DNA of 64,000 nt, from contig DAOPZL010000003.1 in the NCBI GenBank assembly GCA_035353395.1, positions 1-64,000 of the forward strand. Direction: 5' to 3'. The stretch comes from UBA1801 sp035353395 (GTDB lineage: Bacteria; Acidobacteriota; Holophagae; Holophagales; Holophagaceae). The position numbers and the translations under genes are program-made. Positions 53,170 through 61,355 of the stretch are shown here, in pieces (the stretch's first letter is position 1; every line of letters begins with the position of its first letter). The notes beneath the pieces were generated by a model. That model worked only from the letters and a program-made list of their open reading frames with translations. It was not told where the DNA came from and did no database searches.

Positions 53170-54552
53170 TCATCCGGCCTCGCCGCCGGGACCTTCCTCC
53201 GTCCTCGCCAGCAGCCAGGATTTGCTCCGGAGGCGCTCCAGGCCCCTTTCGGGGAAGAGTTCCAGGGAGGAGCCGAACCCCGGGTCCAGGCCCATCCGCG
53301 GCACGGCCGCCCGGTCGAAGCCCAGGCGCGAGCCCTCCTGGAGCCGCAGAGGGAGCTGGGCGACGGGACGCACTTCGCCCGTGAGACCCACTTCCCCCAG
53401 GAAGAGGCACTTCCCGGCCAGGACCCGCCCGGTGGCGCTGCTGGTCAGGGCCGCGACGACGGCGAGGTCCGCCGCGGGATCCTCGACTTCGAGGCCGCCC
53501 GCGACGTTCAGGTAGACGTCCCGGTCGTGGAGCTGCACGCCTCCCCGGCGCTCGGTCACGGCGCAGAGCATGGAGAGCCGCTGGCCGTCGATGCCCAGCG
53601 CCGTCCGGCGCGGGATGCCCAGGCCCGCGGAGGCGACCAGGGCCTGGATCTCCACCACCATGGGGCGGGTGCCCGAGAGCACGACCGTCGCGGCGCAGCC
53701 GGGCCTGGCCTCCGATTCCAGGAAGAAGGGGTTGCCTTCGGCGGGCACGAGCCCCCGCTCGGTCATGGCGAAGACCCCCAGCTCGAAGGCCGCCCCGAAG
53801 CGGTTCTTCAGGGCCCTGAGCAGGCGGTGGTGGTGGTGGCGGTCCCCCTCGAAGGCCAGCACCGTGTCCACGAGATGTTCCAGGACCTTGGGCCCGGCGA
53901 GGGTCCCGTCCTTGGTGACGTGGCCGACCAGCACCAGGGGAGTCCCGGTCTGCTTGGCCCAGCGGGACAGCAGGGCCGCGCAGCCCCGGACCTGGCTCAC
54001 GGAACCGGCGCTCGACTCGAATTCCGGATCGAAGAGGGTCTGGATGGAGTCCACCAGCAGCAGCGTGGGCTTCATCCGGTCCGCGGTCTCCAGGATCCGC
54101 CTGACGTCGGTCTCGGCGAAAAGATGGATCCCCGGGTTCTCCGCGCCCAGGCGCTGGGCGCGGAGCTTGATCTGCCGCTCGCTCTCCTCCCCCGAGGCAT
54201 AGAGCACGGAGCCTCCGCACGCGGCCGCCCACTGCAGCACCAGCGTCGACTTGCCGATGCCCGGCTCGCCCCCGAGCAGCACGACCATGCCCGGAACCAC
54301 ACCGCCGCCGAGCACGCGGTCCAGCTCCACCAGCCCCGTCGCGGCCCGCTCCGTGTCGCGGACTTCCACGTCGTCCAGGGGCACGGGCTCCTGGTACTGG
54401 CTCAGGGCGTAGGCGCTCCCCGTGCGCTTGAGGTCCCGGTCCCGGACCTCCTCGATGGTCCCGAAGGCCCCGCACGTCCCGCACTTCCCCATGGGTTTCG
54501 GATAGCGGGTCCCGCAGGCGGTGCATTCGAACATGGAACTCGTCTTGGCCAT
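53170..54552 (-). CDS. radA: DNA repair protein RadA (Sms), 460 aa
   Basis: Four-cysteine zinc finger CTACGTRYPKPMGKCGTCG at about 10-28, Walker A GGEPGIGKSTL, the RadA motif KNRFG near residue 250, and a C-terminal Lon-protease-like domain with GEVGLTGEVRPV. RadA promotes branch migration in recombination. It precedes yicC on the same strand, 66 bases upstream. Confidence 0.95.
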   Translation of the reverse strand: MAKTSSMFECTACGTRYPKPMGKCGTCGAFGTIEEVRDRDLKRTGSAYALSQYQEPVPLDDVEVRDTERAATGLVELDRVLGGGVVPGMVVLLGGEPGIGKSTLVLQWAAACGGSVLYASGEESERQIKLRAQRLGAENPGIHLFAETDVRRILETADRMKPTLLLVDSIQTLFDPEFESSAGSVSQVRGCAALLSRWAKQTGTPLVLVGHVTKDGTLAGPKVLEHLVDTVLAFEGDRHHHHRLLRALKNRFGAAFELGVFAMTERGLVPAEGNPFFLESEARPGCAATVVLSGTRPMVVEIQALVASAGLGIPRRTALGIDGQRLSMLCAVTERRGGVQLHDRDVYLNVAGGLEVEDPAADLAVVAALTSSATGRVLAGKCLFLGEVGLTGEVRPVAQLPLRLQEGSRLGFDRAAVPRMGLDPGFGSSLELFPERGLERLRSKSWLLARTEEGPGGEAG

Positions 54553-55003
54553 GGAACCAGCGTAAACCAGGCGGAGCCGATCGGGATCGGCCGGGAATCA
54601 GGAATCCGGGCCCCCGCCCGCTTCGCGATCGTTCCGGCTCGTCAAGCCGAAATTTGGGAGGAATCCGGGGGACGATCCGCGAAACTGGGAATGAGAATCA
54701 ACCGTGGCCGCAAGGCTCATGAATACTTTTTTTAGGATTCGACAGCTCCGGATTCCGCCTGACCTGTGGAAAACCTTGCGGAATTCCCCTCCGGCGCCCC
54801 CCTAACTCCCACCATTTTCTTGACTTCTGCGAAGTGCCACATCCCGGAAGCGTCAATATAATCATTGATATCAATGAATTTGCATTACTCAATTCGCCCG
54901 ATGGACTCGCTTCCGCTGCGATGAGGTTTTCCACAAATTCGATTTCTTTCGCATTGACAGCCCCTCCCGAATCCGGTCAGGGGGTGGATCAGGAAAAAAC
55001 CTG
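54553..55003. other. Non-coding region between radA and smc with promoter-like and palindromic sequences
   Basis: This 451-base gap has no convincing gene. A TATAAT at 54857-54862 is preceded by a weak -35 (GTGCCA) at 54834-54839 with a 17-base spacing, reading rightward. A perfect 16-bp palindrome TCATTGATATCAATGA covers 54862-54877, directly on the presumed start site. The region is AT-rich. A T-run at 54726-54732 lies near the radA start. A small RNA or an unannotated regulator site is possible. Confidence 0.4.
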
Positions 55004-58000
55004 CTAGACCAGCTGCTCGGCTTCCCGCAACTGGACACTGACGAGCCGGGAGACGCCCTTTTCTTCCATGGTGACGCCGTAGAGGGTGTCCGCGGCCACC
55101 ATGGTGGGCTTCTGGTGGGAAATGACGATGAACTGGGTGTCGTGCTTCATGCGACGGACCATGCCGGCGAAGCGGCCGACATTGGCCTCGTCCAGGGGGG
55201 CGTCCACCTCGTCCAGCACGCAGAAGGGCGAGGGCTTGAAGTGGAAGATGGCGAAGAGGAGGGAGATGGCCGTGAGCGCCTTCTCCCCGCCGGACAGGAG
55301 CGTCAGGGCCTTGGCGGACTTCCCGGGAGGCTGGGCCGTGATCTCGATGCCGCATTCCAGCAGGTCCTTCGGATCCTGCAGACTCAGGTGGGCGCTCCCG
55401 CCTCCGAAGGCCTCCTTGAACACCTCCTGGAACCGGGTGTTGATGAACTCGAAGGCTTCCCGGAAACGCTCCTCGCTGGTGGCGTTGATTTCCTTGATGG
55501 TGGACTCCAGGTTCCCGATGGCCTCCTGGACGTCTCCCCGCTGCGCGTTCATGAAGGAGATCCGCCCCTCGGCCTCCTGGAGCTCCTGGATGGCCAGCGG
55601 GTTCACGCTGCCCAGGTCCATGCGCTTGGACTGCAGCTCCGTGTACTTCGTCTGGTGCACCAGCTCTCCCAGGCCCCAGGCCTCCCGCTCCTCGTCCGTG
55701 ATCGAGGCCAGGAAGTCCGGGACGGTCAGGGAGAGGGCCAGTTCCACCTCCTTGGCCAGGGTCTCCATGCTGCCCTGGACCTGGGCGCCCTGGACCAGGG
55801 CCTCGTGATGAAGCTGCCGCGCGTTCTCCAGGGCCTGCTGGAGTTCCCTGGCCATGCGCTCCTGGACCCGCAGGGCCTCCTGGGCGCGCTCGACGACCGG
55901 AAGGGCTTCGGCCTGCTGGTCCGTGAGGGCCCGGCGCTCCTGGAGCTTCTGCTGGGTCTCGTCCTCCAGTTCCCGGAGGCGGGTCCGGGCCTGGCCGGCC
56001 CGTTCCCCGGCCTGCAGGAGGTCCGCCTCCGTCCTCCCCTTCTCGGCCTCGAGGTCGAAGGCTCCGCGCTGAAGCTGCTGCAGCTGCTTCTGGAGGCTGT
56101 CCCGCTCGGCCCAGGCGGAACTGCGCATCCGGCTGGCCTCGACGAGCACTTCCCGGCGCTGCTCGAGGTCCTGCTGCGCGAGCTGCTGGCGGCCTTCCGC
56201 GGCGTGGATGGCCTCGGTCAGCCCAGTCTCCTCCTGCTGGACGGGCTGGGCCTCCAGATCGCGCAGCGCGGTCCGCTGCGCCGCGATCTCGCCTTCGAGC
56301 TGCTCCCACTGGGCGTCGGCCCGCTCCTGGGCCTCCCGGATCTCGCCCAGCTGTCCCCGGACCGAAGCCAGTCGTCCCTTCAGGTCCTCGAAGGCGCGCC
56401 TCGCCACCAGACGGTCCTCCTCCATCTCCCTGGACCGCTCGCCGGTCTCCTGCATCCGGTCCTTCCGGCGCTTCAGCTCGGCTTCCAGGGCCTCGAGGCG
56501 GTCCAGGCACGCCTCCCGCGCCTTCCGGGCCGCGTCCAGTTCCGCGCGCAGCTTGAGGGGCGAGGCCGCCGGGGCCGCGATGCCGGTCTGGACGGGGCCG
56601 AAAGGCAGCTTGATCAGCCGCGGCGAGACGAAGGCGAAGCCTGGATGAAGGGTCGCCAGCCGCGGGAGATCCGCGTCGGGACAACGAAAGGCGCGGAGCA
56701 GCAGGGGCTCCAGCACGCGTTCCCGTCCCGGCAGCCAGCGGATGCGGGAGGCCAGGGGCTCGCATCCGTCCGGCGTCTCCGGGCGCTCGGGAGCCCCTCC
56801 GAGGAATACCCACAATTGTCCGGGCACCTGGTGGAGGACCTCCCGCCCTGCCGGTCCCAAGGCCACGGTCTCGATCCAGGAACCCAGCAGGCGTTCGAGG
56901 TCGGCCAGGACGTCCTCGTCCACGTCCAGGGCATCGCCCAGGGCCCCCGGGGCCTCCCCGCGCTCCTTGAGCCAGAGGAGGGCCTTCCGCAGCTCCTCCG
57001 AGCCGCTGGCCTGCCTCAGGAGGTCCGAGATCTGGCGCATCCGGCGCTCCTCCACCTCCAGGGCGCCCTCGGCCTCCCGCAGGGCCGCGGTGCCGGCCCG
57101 GTGGGCCTCCGCCGCCTCGGCGCGGAGCCTGGACTGCACCTGGACGGCCTCCTCCACCTGCTCCAGCCGCTCCTCGGAGGCCGAAAGCTCCCGGGAAAGC
57201 CTTTGTTCCTCGCCCTGCAGGCCTTCTAGGCGCGGCGCCCGGAGGGCCTCCTCGTGGTTGAGGGCGTCCAGCCGGCCCTCCAGCTGGGCGATCTGCTGGT
57301 GCACGGCCTGCCGCCTGCGCTGGTGGGCCATCGCCGCCTTCTCCGCCTCGGCCCGCTGGGCGCGCAGGTCCTTGAGCCCGGCCTCCACCCGGTGCAGGGT
57401 CCCGGCCGCCAGGGCCACGGCCTCCTCGCCCTCGGACACCAGGGTCTCCCGGGCTTCAAGGGCCGACTGGGCCAGGGCCAGGCCCTCCTGCAGCCTGCGG
57501 AGCTCCTCCTCCGAGTCCCCGGAACGGGCCCGGAGCTCCTCCAGGCGCCTCTGCAGCTCCCCCTGCGCGGCCTCGGATTCCTGGATGCGCTCGAGCTGGA
57601 AGCCTCGGTCCTGCTCGACGAGGCCCAGGCGCTGGTCCAGTCCGAGGACCGCGCGGGAACGCCGCTCCTGGGCCTGGACCAGCTCGTCCAGGGCCCCGCG
57701 CTGGTTCTCCACCTCGCTGGCCTTCTCCGACACCTGGGCGGTGAGGGATGCGATCTGGCGCTCCAGGGCGTCCAACTGCTCGAGGATCTCCTCCTTCGCG
57801 CGTTCCAGCTCCCCAGTCTTCCCCGCCAGCAGGATCCGCTGGGTGGCCTTGATGGCCTGGTCCAGGTCGAGGGCGCGGCGGGCCTTCGCGGCCTGGCGCT
57901 TGAGGGATTCCTGCTGCTTGCCCAGTTCGAAGAGGATGTCGTCCAGGCGCTGCAGGTTCGTCCGCGTCTCCTCCAGCCGCCGCTCCGCCTCGGCGCGCCG

Positions 58001-58516
58001 CAGCTTGTAGCGGGTGATCCCGGCGGCCTCCTCCAGGAGCTGGCGCCGGTCCCTGGGCTTCGAGGAGAGGATCAGGTCGATCTGTCCCTGCTGGATGAAC
58101 GAGTAGGCCCGGGTCCCCATGCCCGTGTCCAGGAGCAGGTCCTGGACGTCCTTCAGCCTGCATTCCCGCCCGTTGATCCGGTATTCGCTCCCGGTCTCGC
58201 GGTAGAGCCTCCGGGCGACCGTCACCTCCCGGGTGGCCCCCGGCAGCGCCGGGTCCGGCATCTCCAGGACCAGTCGGACTTCCGCCATCCCCATCGGCTT
58301 GCGGTCGCTGGTGCCCGCGAAGATGACGTCGGCCATCTCCGAGCCCCGCAGCAGGGTGGCCCGCTGTTCTCCCAGCACCCAGGCGAGGGCGTCGGAGATG
58401 TTGGACTTGCCGCAGCCGTTGGGTCCCACCACGGCCGTCATGCCTCCGGGGAAGCCCAGCTTCTGGGCGTCCGCGAAGGACTTGAAACCGTGGAGCTCGA
58501 GGGAAATCAGGCGCAA
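55004..58516 (-). CDS. smc: Chromosome segregation protein SMC, 1170 aa
   Basis: N-terminal head with Walker A VGPNGCGKSNISDALAWVLG, two long coiled coils (about 170-500 and 650-1000) around a hinge near 510-640, then the C-terminal head with signature LLSGGEKALTAISLLFAIF and Walker B CVLDEVDAPLDEANV. The length is normal. The chosen start is TTG 58516, because GGAGAA precedes it by eight bases and RLISLELHGFKSFAD begins there; an ATG 51 bases farther upstream is less likely. SMC with ScpAB compacts chromosomes at origins. Confidence 0.95.
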   Translation of the reverse strand: MRLISLELHGFKSFADAQKLGFPGGMTAVVGPNGCGKSNISDALAWVLGEQRATLLRGSEMADVIFAGTSDRKPMGMAEVRLVLEMPDPALPGATREVTVARRLYRETGSEYRINGRECRLKDVQDLLLDTGMGTRAYSFIQQGQIDLILSSKPRDRRQLLEEAAGITRYKLRRAEAERRLEETRTNLQRLDDILFELGKQQESLKRQAAKARRALDLDQAIKATQRILLAGKTGELERAKEEILEQLDALERQIASLTAQVSEKASEVENQRGALDELVQAQERRSRAVLGLDQRLGLVEQDRGFQLERIQESEAAQGELQRRLEELRARSGDSEEELRRLQEGLALAQSALEARETLVSEGEEAVALAAGTLHRVEAGLKDLRAQRAEAEKAAMAHQRRRQAVHQQIAQLEGRLDALNHEEALRAPRLEGLQGEEQRLSRELSASEERLEQVEEAVQVQSRLRAEAAEAHRAGTAALREAEGALEVEERRMRQISDLLRQASGSEELRKALLWLKERGEAPGALGDALDVDEDVLADLERLLGSWIETVALGPAGREVLHQVPGQLWVFLGGAPERPETPDGCEPLASRIRWLPGRERVLEPLLLRAFRCPDADLPRLATLHPGFAFVSPRLIKLPFGPVQTGIAAPAASPLKLRAELDAARKAREACLDRLEALEAELKRRKDRMQETGERSREMEEDRLVARRAFEDLKGRLASVRGQLGEIREAQERADAQWEQLEGEIAAQRTALRDLEAQPVQQEETGLTEAIHAAEGRQQLAQQDLEQRREVLVEASRMRSSAWAERDSLQKQLQQLQRGAFDLEAEKGRTEADLLQAGERAGQARTRLRELEDETQQKLQERRALTDQQAEALPVVERAQEALRVQERMARELQQALENARQLHHEALVQGAQVQGSMETLAKEVELALSLTVPDFLASITDEEREAWGLGELVHQTKYTELQSKRMDLGSVNPLAIQELQEAEGRISFMNAQRGDVQEAIGNLESTIKEINATSEERFREAFEFINTRFQEVFKEAFGGGSAHLSLQDPKDLLECGIEITAQPPGKSAKALTLLSGGEKALTAISLLFAIFHFKPSPFCVLDEVDAPLDEANVGRFAGMVRRMKHDTQFIVISHQKPTMVAADTLYGVTMEEKGVSRLVSVQLREAEQLV

Positions 58517-58737
58517 ACAAGGTTCTCCGGGTTGAGGCGGAAACGTCCGCCCGCGGTGGACGGCCATCCGTTCCGTTGATTTCTCGCTATTTTGGAACTC
58601 GGCTGTGGGACGCTAGACTGGTGTTTTCCTCGATCGGAGCATTGGGTGCACTATACCTTGGATAGACTTCGGCTCGGATTGATCGCAGGCCGAACCGAGC
58701 ATTCCCGGGCCCGCCCGCCGGTCTGGAAGGGAGCCCG

Positions 58738-59469
58738 TTGAACCCCCTCCGGTGGAGGCCCGGCCAAGCCTCCATGGTATGTCTGGAGCCCCATCGCGTC
58801 CATGCCGGGGGGCGGACAAAGCCTGCCGAAGGCCTTCCTTCCGAGGACCTGCTGGCCCAGGTCCTCTCGGACCTGCCCAAGGGACCCACGAAGTGGATCG
58901 TGGACGACCTCTCGGCGCCGGCCCTGCTGCTGAAGGACTTCGTGGAGCTGCCCGCCGGGACCGAGGCCAAGGATGCATTCTTCCGCTGGCGCTACGCCCA
59001 CCACCTGGCGCTGGACGCCCCCCAGTCCGTCCAGGCCCTGGAGGTGGAGGAGGCCTCCTGGCTCCTGGTGGGCATGCCCGAACTCCTGCGGGAATCCTGG
59101 CTCCAGCTCGCCTTGCGCCTGGGCCGCCCCATCCATTCGCTGCTGCCCCGCTGGCTCTGGATCTACAACAGGCTGGCCCCGTCCCTCCAGGCTCCGGGCC
59201 TGCTGCTGTCCCTGGCGCCGGATCGGGACGGGAACTGCACGGGGACCCTGGCGGCCTGGGGGCGGACCCTCACCCTGCTGCGCCAGTGGGGGGATCCCGC
59301 CGCGCCCGGGACCTGGATGGAGGAACGGGTCGCCCCGACGATCGCCTTCCTCCAGCGCGAGGACCGCGCCCCGAAGGAACTGTTCGTGTGGGGCGCGCGC
59401 GACTGGCCGGAGGGCCCCCTGGCGACCAGGATCCTGCCCTTCGAGATCCCCGCCCAGGAGGCGTTGTAG
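58738..59469 (+). CDS. PilM/GspL-like assembly protein, 243 aa
   Basis: The first gene of the pilus/secretion operon. It is a soluble protein with strands and helices typical of the PilM/GspL cytoplasmic domain (PKGPTKWIVDDLSAPALLLK, AFFRWRYAHHLALD, LQALEVEEASWLLVGMPELL), but I do not see clear actin-type ATP-binding motifs. It is shorter than PilM (about 350 aa), which suggests a reduced version. It precedes a PilN-like gene, and its position is the main support. Start is TTG 58738 after GGGAG. Confidence 0.6.
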   Translation: MNPLRWRPGQASMVCLEPHRVHAGGRTKPAEGLPSEDLLAQVLSDLPKGPTKWIVDDLSAPALLLKDFVELPAGTEAKDAFFRWRYAHHLALDAPQSVQALEVEEASWLLVGMPELLRESWLQLALRLGRPIHSLLPRWLWIYNRLAPSLQAPGLLLSLAPDRDGNCTGTLAAWGRTLTLLRQWGDPAAPGTWMEERVAPTIAFLQREDRAPKELFVWGARDWPEGPLATRILPFEIPAQEAL

Positions 59470-59470
59470 C

Positions 59471-60109
59471 ATGGCGGTCCCCATCCTCAAGGTGAACCTC
59501 GCGCCCGCACCGACCCTCTGGCGACGGCACCACCTCGTGCTGGGATGGACCTGCCTTGCCTCCGGAGTCCTCGCCCTGGCCGCGGCGGGCGTCATCTCCT
59601 GGCTGGCCTACCGGGACGCGGTCCAGGCCGGGGAGGACGTGGTGCTGAGCACGGAGGAAGCCAGGAGCCTGGTCCAGGCGCAGACGGAGATCCAGGACCG
59701 CCTGCGGCGCGTGGACGTCGAGAAGGAACTGCCCGTCTGGCGCCTCGCGGAGCGGATCCTGGGCGAGCGGAGCTTCCCGTGGTCCAGGCTGACGGCGGAA
59801 CTGGAGCGCGCCATGGTCCAGGACGTGCGCCTCAAGAGCATCCAGCGGACGCGGGACGCCGCCCAGGCGACGGAACTGAAGATCCGCGGCGAAGCGAAGA
59901 GCCGGGCCGCGGAGGAATCCTTCGTCGCCGCCCTGCAGAAGCACGGTTTCTTCTCGCAGGTGCTCTTCGAGCGGGAATCGGACCGCCAGGGAGGGGGCGT
60001 GGAGTTCGAATACACGCTGCCCGTCTCGGCCGTGCCGGTCCCCTACCGTCCCCTTCCGCCGCAGGGGCCGACCCCTCCCGCCGGAATTCCCCGGAAGAGC
60101 CGCCCATGA
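59471..60109 (+). CDS. PilN-like type IV pilus/type II secretion assembly protein, 212 aa
   Basis: A short cytoplasmic N-terminus with ILKVNLAPAP (equivalent to the INLLP motif that binds PilM), one membrane segment (about 26-46), then a periplasmic coiled coil and alpha/beta domain. This is the PilN layout. The ATG lies one base after the preceding stop codon. It is coupled to the PilO-like gene by an ATGA overlap. PilN and PilO form an inner-membrane platform that links cytoplasmic motor to secretin. Confidence 0.8.
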   Translation: MAVPILKVNLAPAPTLWRRHHLVLGWTCLASGVLALAAAGVISWLAYRDAVQAGEDVVLSTEEARSLVQAQTEIQDRLRRVDVEKELPVWRLAERILGERSFPWSRLTAELERAMVQDVRLKSIQRTRDAAQATELKIRGEAKSRAAEESFVAALQKHGFFSQVLFERESDRQGGGVEFEYTLPVSAVPVPYRPLPPQGPTPPAGIPRKSRP

Positions 60110-60684
60110 ACAGTCCTCTCCATGCCAGCAAGCTCCGGCTGCTCGCCGGCGGCCTCCTGCTGCTGGCCGCGGGCCTGGTCCTGGTGTTCGTCCTTCCCGA
60201 CGCATCCCGGCAACAGATCCAGCGGCAGAGGGCTTCCGAACAGGCGAGGCAGGCCCTGGCCGTCCAGAAGGAGCGGCTGGCCGCCCTGGAGGCGGAGGAC
60301 CGCAGGTTCACGGAAGGCCGGAAGCGCCTGGCCGCCCTGCTCGGCTCCATGCCGGACCAGACTGCGGGGAGGCTCCAGTGGGAGCTGAGCCGCCGCCTCT
60401 ACGACCTCTCCCGGAAGCACGACGTCCGCCTGAATTCCGTGAAATTCGGCGCACCGACGCGGGAAGGCGCCAAGGGCACGGACCTGGAGATCCTGGACGT
60501 CGAGTTCACGGCTTCGGGGATCTACCAGAACCTGAAGCCCTTCATGCTCGGGCTCGAGGACACGCGCGAGCATCCCCTGCCCTTCGCCGTCTCGGCCGCC
60601 AGGCTCGAGGAGAGCCCGGAAGGCGCCCGCCTGAGCGTGACGCTGCGGGCCTTCCGCCGCGCCGCGAGAGAGGAGGGTTCATGA
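60106..60684 (+). CDS. PilO-like type IV pilus/type II secretion assembly protein, 192 aa
   Basis: A single membrane segment (about 9-31), a coiled coil with many Arg, Gln and Ala (SRQQIQRQRASEQARQALAV), then a C-terminal alpha/beta domain with LEILDVEFTASGIYQNLKPF. It is the usual partner of PilN. Overlaps pilN and the next gene by ATGA junctions. PilO dimerises with PilN in the inner membrane. Confidence 0.78.
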   Translation: MNSPLHASKLRLLAGGLLLLAAGLVLVFVLPDASRQQIQRQRASEQARQALAVQKERLAALEAEDRRFTEGRKRLAALLGSMPDQTAGRLQWELSRRLYDLSRKHDVRLNSVKFGAPTREGAKGTDLEILDVEFTASGIYQNLKPFMLGLEDTREHPLPFAVSAARLEESPEGARLSVTLRAFRRAAREEGS

Positions 60685-61349
60685 ACGGGCCTTCCAGGAT
60701 CCAGGGGCGCATCGATCCGAAGGCGTGGCTCCTCGAGCTGCGGTCGAGCCGCAGGACCCAGGCGGCCCTGGCGGGGTTCGTGGCGGTGCTGGGCTACCTC
60801 CTGTGGCCCGCGCCGCAGGCGAAGCGACCGCGTCCTCCGGCGGCGGGCCCGGTCCAGGCGCCCCTGGATCCACACCAGCTGGCGTCCCTGCACAAGCTGG
60901 GCGATCTCGCCAGGCTGGACCAGGCGGGCGAGCTGCCCACCGAGAGCCGGATGTACCGGGACCTGTTCCTGTTCGACAGCCCTCCCCCTCCGCCTCCCCC
61001 GTCCAGGCCCCCCAAGCCCCTGCCGCCTCCCCCCCCGCCGACGCCGGAAGAGGCGGAGGCGGCCAGACTGGCCCAGGCGCGGCAGGAAGCGATCAACAGC
61101 CGGCCCCAGACCCTGCACTACCTCGGCTACATGGGCCGGCCCTCGACCGGGCGCATCGCCTCCTTCTCGAAGGGCGAGGACATCCTCTCCCTGCGCGTGG
61201 GGGAACTCGCCGCCCCCAACTGGCGGCTGGTCGCCATCAGCGAGGGATGGGCGGAGTTCCAGAACCTCCGGTTCCCGGACATCCGCTACCGCAGCGAAGC
61301 CAGGGATCTCCAGGCGCCCCCCTCCCCCAGCACGAAGAATGGATTCTGA
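60681..61349 (+). CDS. PilP-like periplasmic connector with proline-rich linker, 222 aa
   Basis: One membrane segment (about 30-45) is followed by a long linker with polyproline (PPPPPPPSRPPKPLPPPPPP). The C-terminal domain (about 138-210) has YLGYMGRPSTGRIASFSKGE and WRLVAISEGWAEFQNLRF, like the beta domain of PilP or GspC that binds the secretin. Its position after PilO and before the secretin matches. Overlaps pilO by ATGA. Confidence 0.7.
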   Translation: MNGPSRIQGRIDPKAWLLELRSSRRTQAALAGFVAVLGYLLWPAPQAKRPRPPAAGPVQAPLDPHQLASLHKLGDLARLDQAGELPTESRMYRDLFLFDSPPPPPPPSRPPKPLPPPPPPTPEEAEAARLAQARQEAINSRPQTLHYLGYMGRPSTGRIASFSKGEDILSLRVGELAAPNWRLVAISEGWAEFQNLRFPDIRYRSEARDLQAPPSPSTKNGF

Positions 61350-61355
61350 CCCGAG

